A DNA stretch of 27,411 nt from Sperchopsis tessellata (GCA_033557685.1 JAWQRN010000659.1:1-27411); one strand, 5' to 3'; counted from the stretch's first letter, positions 1-11,964 are shown. Translations and numbers: made by a program. Notes: generated by a model from the sequence alone, not told the origin.

Positions 1-71
1 GAATCCCAATTGGCGCCCAGTCGATATATATTTATATAATATATAATTTCTCCAGCCAGCACTATTAAGAG

Positions 72-160
72 CTACATGTCTTGATAATGCCTCTTGCAAA
101 GGTGGACGAACCTTAAAAAAAAAGCCAATACACGGTTATCTCTCTGAAGCCCTGAAGTTA
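72..160 (+). mobile_element. Penelope-like terminal fragment with hammerhead-like motif
   Basis: The stretch 72-110 matches 14610-14649 at most positions (shared blocks TACATGTCTT, ATAATG, CTTG and GTGGACGAA). This is the pattern of Penelope-like element terminal repeats, which are known to carry hammerhead ribozymes: a CTGATGA-like box, a short stem, then a GAAAC-like box. Both boxes are degraded here (CTTGATAAT and GAACC). At 130-161 follows a 32-bp segment that recurs at 16770-16801 with about 28 of 32 identities. No reading frame is attached that I can recognise. Seen: the repeat. Inferred: the element class. Confidence 0.45.
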
Positions 161-1449
161 TAAACCATTGTCTGGAAGCAGATGCTTTTCTCGATAAACT
201 CTAAAAAAATAATCATTTAATTTGGAAACTTGATAGAACTTCGAACTTTTTGGGACCTAGGTTACAGATTCTCTAGGAATTCACAAATCTAGTTTTTGGA
301 AAACAATCTATCATCTGCTATTTACGCTGTTTGAAAAATGTCCACTGTGTGAATCAAGATTCCTTCTAATGCCAAAGTGATATAATTTATGGAATTTTGG
401 CATGGAAGACAGAAGACATACCTTTTTGGAAGAGAAACGTAATAGCGAATACCAGGATTTAATTCGCTATTACCTGTAGATCGTGGTTAACGACATTATG
501 AACTATGACTCTTTCATAAGTTGTAGCACATTACAACTCAATACATGTTAAAAATAATGTGGACTCCATAATGCGGTTCGATGGAATGCACATTTATAGG
601 TTATTGAACTGAATATTTTTAAAATAAAAATGGATGAAGATGGAAGCTTTACAAGCAATGAGTGCAAATATAGAAAATGTGATCACTTAAGTGTGTGCAC
701 TTACAGCTAAAAGTAAAACTACAAGCAATAGTACGATACAATACGCAGCAAGAGAAGGCAGAAATCGTAAGAGATAGAGAGATATAGTGAGAAGAGGCAT
801 ATTAACTAGTTCAGTGTAGATGATTCATCTGTTAACGGGAATATGAAGAAGATGCATTCATCGGAAATATCTAAATTTGACTAGCAACAATTACTGAGAA
901 TAAAGTTTACTAAGTTGTTCTTCATAAGCACTATCCATCATTGAAATATAATACATATATGAATAACTGCCGTTCAATAAAATATTAAAATTACTGTAAG
1001 TGAATACATTATGATCAAAAATATATGTTTCTTTATAAGCCAAAATAATGAAGTTGGTTTATTGATTACGTAACAAATTTCCACACACGTTTGAATATGT
1101 ATAGAAGTAATAAAATAAATAATAATTTATACATGTATATATATGCAGTCAAGGTATACATATTTATGATTCACCTATTACAAGTAGTATCTAAGTCAGA
1201 GCAAAGCCTGGAAATACATCAAGGAAACAGGAAATATATATTTTCGCAAGTCATGTTATATTCAAAATATTAAAGCATGTGAAGGAAACACGTCCATTTA
1301 TATTGTATGGTGGGCTATATCTGAACGCGTTCATATATACGAAAGCTTTCTTTTTCTATCCCTTCTTCCATACTTGTATGCCCAGCGGGAGTTTTATCTA
1401 CCATTTCATTTTTACTGCTATGTACACAAAGCTATATTACTTAACTAAC
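161..1449. other. Intronic or flanking DNA, nothing recognised
   Basis: AT-rich sequence with frequent stops on both strands. On the minus strand this is the intron downstream of the channel exon at 1450-1538. I looked for the next channel exon (Cys-loop region) and did not find one. The 60-codon open frame at 1091-1273 has no motif and looks like chance. Confidence 0.5.
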
Positions 1450-1538
1450 CTGTAACTGGAGGCAGTAGCCTCTTGTCGTAGCGGGTAACCCGCAAAAGAT
1501 TATCCAGGATTTCCTTGTCGGATTTTCCCTCCTCGAAT
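1450..1538 (-). CDS. Cys-loop ligand-gated ion channel, internal coding exon (extracellular N-terminus)
   Basis: An 89-nt exon bounded by consensus splice signals on the minus strand: acceptor TTTTGTTGCAG just above 1538 and donor ACAG|GTTAGT below 1450. It starts with the last base of a split codon, encodes 29 residues, and ends with the first base of the next codon. The peptide contains EEGKSDKEILDNLL followed by RYDKRLLPPVT. That fits the start of the ligand-binding domain of Cys-loop receptors, just before the first beta strand (YD..RPP....G). The RYDKRLLPPV form is what I associate with insect ligand-gated chloride channels of the GABA/glycine/glutamate-receptor group. The base composition is less AT-rich than its surroundings. 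The 5' phase matches the exon at 15811-15897, giving ATA (Ile) at the junction. The protein would be a subunit of a pentameric plasma-membrane channel. The exact subtype cannot be told from 29 residues. Confidence 0.8.
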
Positions 1539-2410
1539 CTGCAACAAAACGTTAATTACCAAAAAGCTTCAAATTTATGTGGTATTTGCAGAACATGAAA
1601 AACCAACATGCGTATATGTGTGAAAAATGTTATGAGAAAAGGCTTTTTACATTTGCTCTAGGTTACATTTGAGAATATGGTTATAACTCGAATATATGTA
1701 CTCTATTCAATATAATTTTATACATAGTATGTATTAAATTGATGATAAAGACACATATTTTAATTGATAATTTCTTATCCATTTTTGACTTTCATGTACC
1801 GTTTATGTGAAGGTTTTCTTCTAAACCTAAAATTTCTGGGATTTCCCAAAATATAGTGTGATCGAAAATGAATATTCCTAAAATATGCAAATAAATTTTT
1901 CTAATTAATTGAAATGTTAACAACTTTAATAATTTATACACCGCTCTATAAATTCTTTATTTGAATAGCTATATCAAAGTTATCGAAGTGGGGCTATTTT
2001 TAATTGAGCTTATGTTCAGAAACATCACATAAAGTGTTTTTTTCAGTATTAACAATTTTTAATTGTGCTTAAATTTAGAAACATCAAATAAAGTTGTATT
2101 TTTTTAGTATTAAATGCAAATCACATATGGCACTGGCTTCATTAAAAAGTATATATTTTTCTGATTCCATCAGTATACATTTCGAAATTCCACCCACTCA
2201 AAAACAGGTTTTCAGTAAAATCTAATTTTATTTTATTTATTACAATTCATTTATTTTTACACTAAAAATATAATAATTACCTTTCCCATCAGTAATTACT
2301 GATTTATTTGATTAGTGTCAGTTCTATTGAATCAGATAAGTTATAGTATCTGATGTATAGTCAGTTTATTCAAAATATAATATGAAAACTATGAAAAATG
2401 TAACATAATT
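1539..2410. other. Intron sequence, nothing recognised
   Basis: Lies just upstream (minus strand) of the channel exon. AT-rich, with short internal similarity: around 2000-2100 the phrases TTTTTAATTG.GCTTA and AGAAACATCA.ATAAAGT each occur twice in near-tandem, about 65 bp apart. No coding motif. Confidence 0.5.
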
Positions 2411-3350
2411 GAATTAAATGTAATATACTTCCACGGTTATTATCTATATGACTGATGTTTCTGGGTGATGAGTGCCAACGTTTCTTTCACTGTTGCAAGA
2501 GACATTTTCAAGGCGGGTAATGTTATTTCTACGAATAAATTCAATGCACTGATACAAACTTTGCCGGTTCATGCTTATATAAGCAAGTACTGGAGTGGGG
2601 AGTGTGTTCTCGTTATCAAGTACAGAAGAAGAGAAACGAGCGAGGGTGGTCCTAGCGATGGGAAGTTAACAACCTATTAATATTGTTGGTGCGATTATAA
2701 ACCTCAATGACTTCTCTGAGTCTCACGAGCCAAGACCTTAGTATCTTGAATATAATGCTACTGCTTGTTTTGTGACGCTGTTCAGGCACAGCTGATTGAT
2801 TAATATTACCAAGACTAGTGCGGCGTTCGTGCTCCATTAAACGAGTAGCAATCGTAGGTCTAGTTTCTCCGATATAGACCTTACCACAGGAACAAGGTAC
2901 CTGAAAAACTCCTTCGTTTTGCAACGGGATGACATCATTTGATGAAGTGAGAATTTGCGAAATCATTTGAACTAGGGAGAATGCTGTTTTGGTATAAAAT
3001 TTTCTTACTAAGTGGATAATTTTATCCATCGAATCCTTGACGAATGGTAGACAAGCTGTTGCTTTCACCTTAGGAGTATTTTTGAGAGTGATTGGTAGAT
3101 TTTTGAAACGTTTTATTGGCCGCTTGATACCTGACAAATTATGTGCATTAGATAAAAGTGCTTTGGTGAAAAATACATCTAAGAAAGGAAGGAAGCCTGA
3201 TGACTCAATCTCTCTCGTAAAACGAATAATGCGGTGTGCATTCCGATGACCATATAACAAACGTGCCATCCTCGTAACGGAACCAACCATGTTTATGGAT
3301 GCATTTGAGCAATTGTAAATATCATCCTCCGATATAAAACCCAAAGGCAT
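2411..3350 (-). mobile_element. Penelope-like element, copy 1 (truncated)
   Basis: 5'-truncated Penelope-like retroelement in minus orientation: end of the RT domain, linker, GIY-YIG endonuclease, then a 3' noncoding tail (2411-2651). The tail aligns with that of copy 2 at 11965-12270: shared CTTCCACGGTTA, GTGCC.ACGTTTC, TCACTGTTGCA, ACATTTTCAAGG and TGCTTATATA. The shared stretch stops near 2411 and 11965, which places the 3' terminus. The tail at 2470-2515 carries the hammerhead-like motif (GAAAC box intact). No target-site duplication is obvious. Confidence 0.8.
2652..3350 (-). pseudogene. Penelope-like RT/GIY-YIG endonuclease, partial
   Basis: A 232-residue open frame. Residues near 40-60 read IRFTREIESSGFLPFLDV, the last conserved RT motif of Penelope-like elements. 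Next comes the linker (PITLKNTPKVKATACLPFVKDS), then the nuclease with GVF in place of GIY/GVY, VPCSCGKVYIGET (YIG intact), ATRLMEH (catalytic Arg region) and REVIEVYNR (the conserved Glu region). Compared with copy 2, about 60 residues are missing between FLDV and the linker, including the HSVYRKPTHT block. The frame stays open across this deletion. There is no RT catalytic core, so it cannot work alone. The upstream end at 3350 is a truncation, not a real start. Confidence 0.8.
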
Positions 3351-5572
3351 GATTTCATCGGAAAATATTTATTAGCTATGTAGAGTAAAATAAGCAAGTT
3401 AATAAGAATGGTCGAATAGGGATGATTGCTTAGATTAAACAAAAGGTGCAACTTCAAGTGTTGATAACTCGTATAAAATTACCTCCAATACAGTTAGTGT
3501 ATTAATGACAACGTCCACAGTATAATTTTCAATATAGCTACAGAAATGTGTCTCGTGTGTTGAGGTAGCCACTTATGATATAAGGTGTGCCCTACTTCTA
3601 CCGGCCACATATTAAATTTCCGAAGATTAGGCTCGTAGAACTACTCCTTCCCAGAACCAGTCTTAATCTGGACTCAGCTTTCCACATATAACAACAATGT
3701 GTCGAAGTAACAAGACAAGTCTGATTACGATGACCCTCGTTGAAAATTTCCATCAGAAAAAAAAATATATAATATACAGTTTGGCGAGGTAGTCGTATAT
3801 GACATCAGGCATCCTGATGCCTAGGCTGAACACATCAAATTCTGATTACAAACATTAACAAAACCATTGCACAACAAGTGACTACGGACAAATGTCTGTT
3901 TATGGCTGATCTTAAATTATTGAATACAAATATTAAGAAATGGAGATCAAAGGAATCGAACAGAACAGAAAAACAAGATTCGTGAAAGGTTATTTTTCAT
4001 AGAATAAAACAACTGAGGTAAACATAAAAATGAAACAACACTCCGATAAAAATTATTTTTCAAAAATATTTCGTGGAACTATAAAATAACAGTTTCGCAT
4101 TGCAATTTAACATCCCATGTTCCCATGTATTTAGCAAAATAGGTATTATATACCTGGAAGTAAATGAGTTGTCAACAATTGAAGTCACAAATTAAAATAA
4201 ACTCATTATCTTCCCGTAAACATACAACAATATAAATAGCAGGTAAATTTACAATCTTATAATTCTTAAAAATTTAAATCTTAGAATTTTCGTTTGGCAA
4301 ACACATCAGGTGCGGCCCTCAAAAACACCATAGACTTGTCTCAAGTATATTTATTTCACGTTATGCTTAATTAGCGTTTAGGTCTGATATTAATGGAGTT
4401 GAACGACGTACAAAACAGCAGATGCCAATAAAGGACTGACCCCGAATTGAGCCATGAGGTCTTTTTTCACAAGTAGGTCTGAAGACTTATAAGCAGCAAC
4501 TGTAACATTGACACTGCCATAGGTCACTGTTACAATTTTATTAGGTTTAAACAAAATTATAAGAAAAGATAACAAATTTAATAATGGAAGTATAAATTAA
4601 ATTATTTTTATTAACATGTGAATATGGATTGATAAGTTATTTTATACTCATACTAAGCTGATGTTTTATTTATTAAAGTCATTTCTATAATAGTAGCCGT
4701 TGATCTATTGACAGATAGCTTGCAGTATGTATCCATCATTATCAGATCCTACCTTTAACTTCTACTAACCTAGAATTATAATTTAAAATTTAATTAACTC
4801 ATAGCTTGGTTTCAGAATACCTTTAAATTCTCATGATAAAAACAAAATTGGTGCCCCCGAAACTTCCATTGCATGAAACTGATATCAAACTCCTAAATTT
4901 GAAAATTTGGAATTAATAGGTCGAACAGTATTAGCGTGCTTATAATCACAGGATTTATCAATGACGTATGCACACATATATCATTCCAAAAATGGTTAAA
5001 TTATATTTAGGGGATCTTAAATAGTATAAATTCACTGAACTTGGTATTTTTTTGTGATTACTTATCATTTTATAAGAGCGTTTTCAGGTGGTGAAAGTAA
5101 ACATTGGAGTTTGCTTTTACATAAAAAAATATTTACAGTAGTTTATCTTAGGAATAATCATTTTGGAACGTACTGTTTTAGGAATATGATATCCCTTAGA
5201 TAATCTAGTGACACTATCAATATGTGCTGAAGAACGGTTAGCTCATCGTGGCGATTCAAGGTCCATACGGGATGAGATAAAAGGGCTTATTATTTGTCCT
5301 AAGTTGTCCATAATTTTAGTCTCGATGGAAAATGTTTAATCTGTCATCTAACTGGATTGATTCAGATATGATCTCGATTAAAATGATTGTCCTATTATCG
5401 TCCAGATACACCAAATATTGTTAACTTCTGTATGTGGGGTGGTGTATTTCCTATCATATGGAAGTTGTCACACGTTACTCCGAGTCTAAAGAATATGGTA
5501 GCATGTCAGTTGTAGCTTTATATAATTAATTTGTATAGTTCTCCCCTACACAATTAGGTTGTCGGGAGGTCT
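3351..5572. other. Intron sequence, no gene recognised
   Basis: About 2.2 kb of AT-rich sequence inside the large channel intron. I see no transposase, RT or exon-like motif on either strand. The 61-codon minus frame at 4390-4575 has no recognisable motif. Probably ancient, unrecognisable transposon debris. Confidence 0.4.
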
Positions 5573-5776
5573 GTGCTCTCTGTGAAAGATCTTTATTCGT
5601 CACGAAATAATGCTCTAATTAGTCTTGATTTATCTCGAGTTTTCGGAACTTTAAATCGTAGATTGCTGGTATCCATCCTTCGTTACTATGACTTTTTTCT
5701 CAATTATTGTAGAATTTTTGAACAATTATCGTGTTATGCTGTTGAGCAAGTTCTATTGGAAGAACGGTACATTTGA
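5573..5776 (+). pseudogene. LINE reverse transcriptase fragment (Jockey/CR1 group)
   Basis: A 67-codon frame whose residues 12-45 match the motif A region of non-LTR reverse transcriptases: NNALISLDLSRVFGTLNRRL followed by LLVSILRYYDFF. In this family the usual form is ALILLDFSRAFDTLN..LLLSIL.YYGF. The catalytic Asp in LDLS is kept, while the second Asp (AFD) is changed to Gly (VFG). The fragment then runs through a plausible spacer (FEQLSCYAVEQVLLEE) and ends in a stop. Nothing of the element is recognisable upstream or downstream, so this is a short relic. Confidence 0.65.
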
Positions 5777-6519
5777 GCATTGTATGGATGAGCTGTGGAA
5801 CTGAATATTTTAGTTGATTATTATTATTAAAAAGAAAGCATTTAAATATGTATATATAAATAATAATTTTAAGTTAAGAGGAAAACGACAGCATATTTTG
5901 GACTAATTCCACAGTCAGGACATTTGTCAGAATATAATAATAATAAATCCATTTTATGAGTTACCAATCTACTGATGCAATGTAATAACAAACTACTAAT
6001 GCTCCAATCCGATACAGTCATAATTTATATCAAGGTTGAATTGAAATAGGAGTTCAAAGTGGCAACTCAAAAGAAGAAAGCTGAGATTGGGAAGCGTGAA
6101 CTACTCACCTGCTCTTCCGCCTACCCGTACACGGTTGATAAAAAATACATAATGTAAATATAAGTAAAAACACTGAAAATATCATAGAAATACAATATAC
6201 TAGTATCTACAGTATTGTAGTGAATGTTTCTGTTAATGCAATGGTTTTATTATGATAATGTCCTTCTGAATTAGATATTTAAGTCTGATTATGAAGGTGG
6301 ATGAACACATTTTTCAAATATTATATGTAGAATACACAGATTATAAGTAGAGGGAAACGATTTTTTAAGTATACTGCTGATATGGTATAATTTAGATTAT
6401 CCTTCGAACATACTTTAAAATAATGAACTATTCAAAATTTTATTCCGTTTTGATTAAAAAGTGTAGTTTGCAAGATCCGCCATACACAGCCATTAAGCCC
6501 TCTTGATCACGTGACTTAC
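5777..6519. other. Intron sequence, nothing recognised
   Basis: AT-rich. A small GC-richer island at 6095-6135 contains, on the minus strand, GAGCAG|GTGAGT, a donor-like site. I could not pair it with a convincing acceptor or coding frame. Confidence 0.4.
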
Positions 6520-6587
6520 CTTGATTCCTCTCCGTATCTCTCATATAGACAGGCAACATATGCCTGGTACCCTATACACTGTCCCAT
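6520..6587 (-). CDS. Possible alternative first exon of the channel gene (speculative)
   Basis: On the minus strand an ATG at 6587 sits in a strong context (ATTACCATGG). It opens 22 codons (MGQCIGYQAY, then VACLYERYGEES) that run into a perfect donor, AATCAAG|GTAAGT, leaving two bases (AG). The channel exon at 1450-1538 needs exactly two bases to complete its first codon (AG+A, Arg). The composition is locally richer in G+C than the neighbourhood. Against this: the peptide has no signal sequence, the open frame extends further upstream to about 6836 without clear purpose, and a phase match happens one time in three by chance. No known family is recognised. Confidence 0.25.
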
Positions 6588-8219
6588 GGTAATATTTAAA
6601 GTTTCATTAACTTTGTGAATAACGATTAGACAAGAAGGGTTTTTAAAATTCAGCAAGGGTTTATTTATTTGTTCATTATAATTTCTTAAATTATAAATAT
6701 GAATCCAAAATAATACCAAGAATGCACTGAATAGAATTATGTACGAACGTGAATAAAGTTCGTTGGCCCTCTTCTTACTTGTTTCGCCAAAATTTTGGAT
6801 GACCTTCGATACAATGTCATATAAGTTTAGTTGCAACGCAAACTATCTTGGTCAGCGTTTAAAAGTAGATGTGATATTGGCGACATACTTCCACCACATC
6901 AACAGCATTGTAAACCAAAGTACACAGCTGGAATTTATTAGATACCTTTTTTGGCATTAAAGAGCTATCTAAATACACCCTACTCAGAGTGCTCGTTTGA
7001 TTCTGTCTATACGTTTGAATAGTAAGTATTTTTTCTCCAACAATCTTTCGGAGTAAATTCGCCCTACTGATGGTATTTTAACTGAGATCTGTCCGGTTGA
7101 GTTATTTTCATTTTGGGGTAAGCTACAAATTTCCACCCGAAATCAAATTCACATCATCTGTAATGATAAGAGTCATGTTGAAAAAGTAAGTACTATTGGG
7201 CTTCTAATAAAATTGAGTAGATTTTTGTAGATTTTACATATATTAAATTGCTTTCCATATATTCGACAACGCTTTTGGGGTATTTATCATAGCGCGGTAC
7301 ATCTTCAAGGAAATTACAGCTGTCAAAGTGTTTACCACCAAATAATATTTGTAGGTGTTGGAAGAGCTACACTTGGTGTAAAATCTTGAAAGCATTAGAA
7401 TGAAATTATGAGATCTTGAATCTAGGCTGCAGAGTGACGATCAGCAAGGTCCACCATCTGGTCTTCCTATTTGCACTAGCGGTGAGCAATTCCACTTAAT
7501 TTAGTAATTCGTATGATTTGTACCAGTTAGATAAAATATTTGCTTCGAATCTATTTGTATCTATTCGCGTACCATTATATATATATATGTCTCTTTTATT
7601 TTGGCTTGAGTACTGGTGTCGTGTTTTTACGTTTTGAGTCTCGTCAGCTGTAGTGCACGTTAAATTAGTCATCGCTGATTTTCAAATTAACACAAGAAAT
7701 TAAATAAAAATTGGTATTAATGTGTTTTAAATGCAGTTGGATTTATATTTCAAAGATCGTTTAATAATATGAACATACATACGTTTCTTTTTGTTCACTA
7801 GTCTGCTCTATATGTACAGGATACACTCCTGTACTAGTCAGTGTCAGTGCAGGTGTTTTTCTTTAACTTATACGAATATGGCCAATCGCGCAGCATTTCT
7901 TTTTTAACCAGTACAGCCCACCGTACATTTCATTCACTCATGCCTGTGTTTGATTTACAACACATTGTGAATCATCCGGATACCATATATTGTATCAGTC
8001 AGTATATCTAGCTATACATTTCGATTGCTAATGTCCGTGCTTGTATACAACATAGGTCGACACAGTGTATGTTAATATGAAAAGGAGCAGGGGTGTGTCA
8101 TACCATAAGACTTCAAAATAAATTATATAGCTTGTTACCTTCAGGTATCCGCGTGATAACCTTGATGCTTTTCTTCTTTCTGATATTTTGCATGCAGTTA
8201 CATAAGACAATATCAAGAA
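6588..8219. other. Intron sequence, unclassified
   Basis: Mostly unrecognisable. Two things stand out. A 57-codon minus frame at 7193-7366 contains LFGGKHFDSCNFLEDV and PRYDKYPKSVVEYMES, which faintly recall mariner transposase C-termini. A perfect inverted repeat lies at 7814-7834 (8-bp arms GTACAGGA/TCCTGTAC, 5-nt loop). Neither is strong enough to name an element. Confidence 0.3.
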
Positions 8220-9365
8220 ATGTAGGCCTCATATGTGCTATGTATCGACTGACTAGAAACTAGCAAGTGATATATTTGTGAATTTGTTGGCCTCCTATTA
8301 GCTGGGTCTCCGAAGAAGAAAAATGATTACTGGTAGTCGACCTACGTTGCATAAAGCCATGCTGATGCACAGATATGAGGTTCTTGATCTGGGGATAAAT
8401 GATAGAATGAAGACAAATACTTTCCAGAAATTACTTAAAACAGTATAGGGTCGATAATTTTTGATGTCAGAGGCATTACCTGATTTGAAGACAGGAACAA
8501 TGCGGTCACGTTTACCGATATTGGGAATAGTCTTAGTTTTTAGTGATATACTAAATAAAGTTTCTAAGGGTTTTAGAAGAATGCTATGACAGTTCTTGAC
8601 CAGGAAACCTGGAACCATATCAGGACCCATCGAAATTATTGATTTTGTGTGTTTCAGTGCACTCAAAATTTGGTCCCTTGTGGTGATGAGGAGGGTAGTA
8701 TCAGATACTTCTTTAAAGTTAACTGTATTGACATTTGAATATAAGGAATTAACGCTCTGAAAATAGTTTGAGAAGCATTGAATTATATCCTGTGGTTTGG
8801 TTAGATTTTCATTATAGGACATAGTTGAGGGTATAGAGCTACCCCTTTTCAAATTGTTAATATAACTCCAGAAATGTTTAGGATTATCTTCAAGGGAATT
8901 TCCGGATAGGCGTGTGAATATATCATATGCAACTTTAATGTTTGTTTTTCTATTCCTCCTCGGGAACTGAATATTGGTGGGACACTTTTTGCACAATTTC
9001 AGTAAGTGATTCTCTTTGCTAATATCTTTTATAATTTCTCCAGAATATCAAGTGGAGTATTTGTTGGTTGACCTTTTAGTTTTGGGTGCGCATTTCAGGT
9101 TTCATTGATATTGCTGTATGATTTAATTGAGTTCTTGCGATATTAAGTCATAAATAATCAATACGTTGGCTTTCTTTAAATTATAAAGTTGTGACTCGGC
9201 ACTGGGAGTAATATAATGCATATTTAACATTTAATTTCGCAGAGATACATAATGTTGGTTCATGTAAGTTTTCGTGGACAATGGGGTAATCGTAGGGAGT
9301 AACAAGACAAGGTATGTTAGCATAAACTAGATCTAAGAGTTTATTGTAAAAGTTTGTCAATAAGT
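8220..9365 (-). mobile_element. Jockey/CR1-type LINE remnant (EN end, linker, RT start)
   Basis: Reading leftwards on the minus strand from about 9362: FYNKLLDLVYANIPCLV and then PYDYPIVHENLHEPTLCIS, the end of an apurinic-type endonuclease domain (LLDLV..N...V, H.P.L.I). Next is a broken linker with stops and shifts (YNLKKANVLIIYDLI), then the RT start at 8996-8298. Past a frameshift near 8390 the RT continues in another frame with VHQHGFMQRRSTTSN. Recognisable coding fades near 8220. Both ends of the element are missing. Confidence 0.75.
8298..8996 (-). pseudogene. Non-LTR reverse transcriptase, N-terminal part, frameshifted
   Basis: A 232-codon frame, of which about the first 190 codons are authentic. 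The first part (AYDIFTRLSGNSLEDNPKHF, then WSYINNLKRGSSIP) is the linker typical of Jockey/CR1-like ORF2. Then come SIISMGPDMVPGFLVKNC (usual KS.GPDGIP.FLLK), the PL..LF..SL block, RIVPVFKSG and DIKNYRPYTVLSNFWKVF (NYRPIS.LS...K.FE). After KVF the true frame is lost: the continuation HGFMQRRSTTSN lies in a different register, so the C-terminal 40 or so residues of this frame are not real. The catalytic YADD region is not present. Confidence 0.8.
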
Positions 9366-11064
9366 CGTATTACGTCAGGTAAAAGTATGTTGTAAAATTT
9401 AGGGCAATAAACAAGAAGATAACTATTGAAAGACTATCAAAAAACCTATTACCATGGTAATCAAAACAAAAAATCGATGAACAAACCCCATATATTCAGG
9501 AATACAAATATGTTTTTCATTTGCTTATCCGTTTAAGTTTTAAAAAAGTTATGGCTATTTCAAAATGTAACTTTCTTTTGAATAACATTACACGTAATAA
9601 ATTAGCGTGTATTTATCGGGCAGTTTCCAAATCGAAACTGAAAGTAGTGTAGGTAATTTTAAATACAGACTTAACACTCGCAGATTACATTGTTCAGAAG
9701 GAAATATAACAAGAGATTGCTGTAATTTCATGTTATATTAAAATACCAAAAGATTTTAATCTACCTTGTACTTAGTCAATTGAGTCGTAAATACGATATA
9801 AATATAATTATATTCTCCCGCTTTCTATAAACGATTTTGACGAAACAACAATACAAAAGGCCTTTCAAGCTCAATTACAGAGCAAAAATCAACAGTGAAA
9901 CTGACATGAATGCTTCCCTTAAGTGCTGACATGTAATATCATTATACTTCTTTTGTTCACTAAAATATTGCTTGCTATTGATCGACGTCTGGTTAAAAAG
10001 TTCCAGGGTTTGTTTTGCCGATGCCATTCAAGTTTGGTAGTCAAATAAAAGATTCATAACTTTGAAAATTGATATCGCGTATGCAAATTTTAACACGTTT
10101 AAAACAAGAAGCGACCATTTTATACGTGCTCTAAATAATAGTTCTCTTTACGAAATTCAAAATTGCATGATGCATGCTCTGGTTCTTGAAGTAAACTTAA
10201 TGGAAGAACTCCTATGCAGGCTTATGGCTTAATCGATACAATTTCAAATATTGTTCCCGAAGGAAAATGTCTTCACGGTAATTTAAGCAACTTATTTCTG
10301 CTCAGCACTTTCAAACTACGTGGTATAATTTATAGTAGCTAGTTTATAGCTAACGGCAAACGATCAGACGTCTTGTTTTACAACATTGAAGTTTTGTACC
10401 AGTTAATCGAACGTCGAATAGCTCCTTATTACAGGTATATTAATTCAATCAAAAATACAGCATCCTCTTCTAACTTTTGTTTATTTTATATACTACCTAA
10501 GATTAAGTTTTAAATAAGGGTCTAGTTGTCTAACTTCCATAGATAGTGGCAGACATATCAATCATAAAGAAATAAATATTAAAAATGCACGTTTGACTTT
10601 TAAGGTTTTAAACCTAGTTAAATCTTGCTTGGATTATTTCACCCTTTCTAACACATTTAATTAATTCCTCCTTCGAGCCTTGCTGTGTCCTAAGATTATA
10701 CCCATATATAAAAGGGCAGTCAAGTAGATGTTGGTAACTATCGACCAATTTTTTAATAAATCACTGCAACTATTTAAGAAGGCTATTAAGGAACTTTTAT
10801 TAACTGATGTTTTCTATACCTTAACCTAATTTGAAAAATTTCTTTGATTTTGATATTTATTTTGAATCTTTATATTGTATTCTGTGTGGAGCATCTTGTT
10901 GGTTGAAAGTGATGATTGTGATCTGTGATGGTTTGTTTGTGTTTTGACTACATTTTTAAATTCAATTGCATACTGGTGGCAGTCTATGTAAGGGAATAGT
11001 TTTGTTGCTGTTACTTTGTTGATTGACTAGTTTTATATAACGTATATTAATATATATATTCGTA
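9366..11064. other. Intron sequence, nothing recognised
   Basis: AT-rich with scattered stops. No conserved protein motif on either strand. Probably old insertions beyond recognition. Confidence 0.4.
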
Positions 11065-11955
11065 TTGGAATACGATAGTTTAAAACAACGTATATATTTG
11101 ATGGGTGACTTTAATGCAAGTGTGGGAAATATAAATAGAGGACTGGAAGACGTTATGGAGATGCATAAAGAACCGACCAAAAATAATAACGGAAACTGAC
11201 TCATAGACTTTTATATCGTAAATGATTTGAGAATTTTAAATACAGTCAATGCCAATAAAGAAATTTTCAAGTACACTACAGAAGAAAGAAGCAGAAACGA
11301 AAAATCGCTGATTAACTATTTCCAATCTAACAGGGAGCAGGCAAGGGAATTAATGGACATATGAGGAAGACGAGGTAGCGAAATTATAAGTGACAATTAT
11401 CTAGTAACAGCAAAAATAAAAATGAAAGAGACGATGACAAGACTAAGAAACAACAACAGTTAACTTCAGAATAGGAAAATTAAAGGATAGGCAAATAAGA
11501 GATAATTACCAATGCAATGTAAGAGAAACAATAAGAAATACTAAACCAAATATAGTACCTTTAAATACATAATACAGAGGCAGCAACACTTATATATGGT
11601 AAAATCAGAATTGCACAGAACAGACAACAAACCCTCTGGTGGAACGAAGAAGATATAGAAGAAACAAATATGGAAGAAGTTCCTAAACACGAAGAAATAA
11701 GACTATGACGACTACAAAAGACAAAAAAACAAAAGAAGTGGTAAAGAAATCAAAGGAGAGGTCATTGGAAGATTTTGGAAACACACTATTGGTAAACTTC
11801 AAAGAAAATCTAAAGTTATTCTACAGGACACTTGAAACCTGCAATAAAGAAGATCAAATAACGTTGAGACAGCTAAAGGGAAATAATGAGGAAATGGAAG
11901 GAGAATTTCGAAGAATTATTGGAAGAAAACCTGATTATTCAAAAAGATGAAGAAC
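11065..11955 (+). pseudogene. LINE endonuclease and linker, decayed (RTE-like)
   Basis: Begins at the endonuclease motif IYLMGDFNASVG (GDFNA conserved). It then reads LIDFYIVNDLRILNT, EIFKYTTEERSR, LINYF and RGSEIISDNYLV, where the usual SDH is SDN, so a catalytic His is lost. Two in-frame stops interrupt it (in NGN*LID and MDI*GRR), and frame shifts follow. Further pieces are QTLWWNEED (the conserved WWN.E of these linkers) and, at 11705-11950, KEVVKKSKERSLEDFGNTL followed by KLFYRTLETCNK, matching the segment just before the RT. The element stops at about 11955, where Penelope copy 2 ends in the opposite orientation. The clade call (RTE or a near relative) is tentative. Confidence 0.7.
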
Positions 11956-11964
11956 GAGAATCTT

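Noticed and set aside
3037..3249. 70-codon plus frame
   Set aside because: It lies antisense to the Penelope-like protein at 2652-3350, which has clear motifs.
5083..5095. AGGTGGTGAAAGT also present at 26590-26602 in repeat unit A
   Set aside because: Only 13 bp with unrelated flanks; in a 27-kb window this may be chance.
6090..6135. GC-richer patch with a minus-strand donor-like GAGCAG|GTGAGT
   Set aside because: No convincing acceptor or conserved peptide, and no tRNA fold found by eye. Left unannotated as an exon.
7405..7490. Plus-strand peptide ESRLQSDDQQGPPSGLP ahead of a GGTGAGC donor-like site
   Set aside because: A short patch without acceptor, start or family; the channel gene is on the other strand.
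7814..7834. Perfect 8-bp inverted repeat with 5-nt loop
   Set aside because: No terminator, transposon end or RNA context. Such short hairpins are expected by chance at this length.
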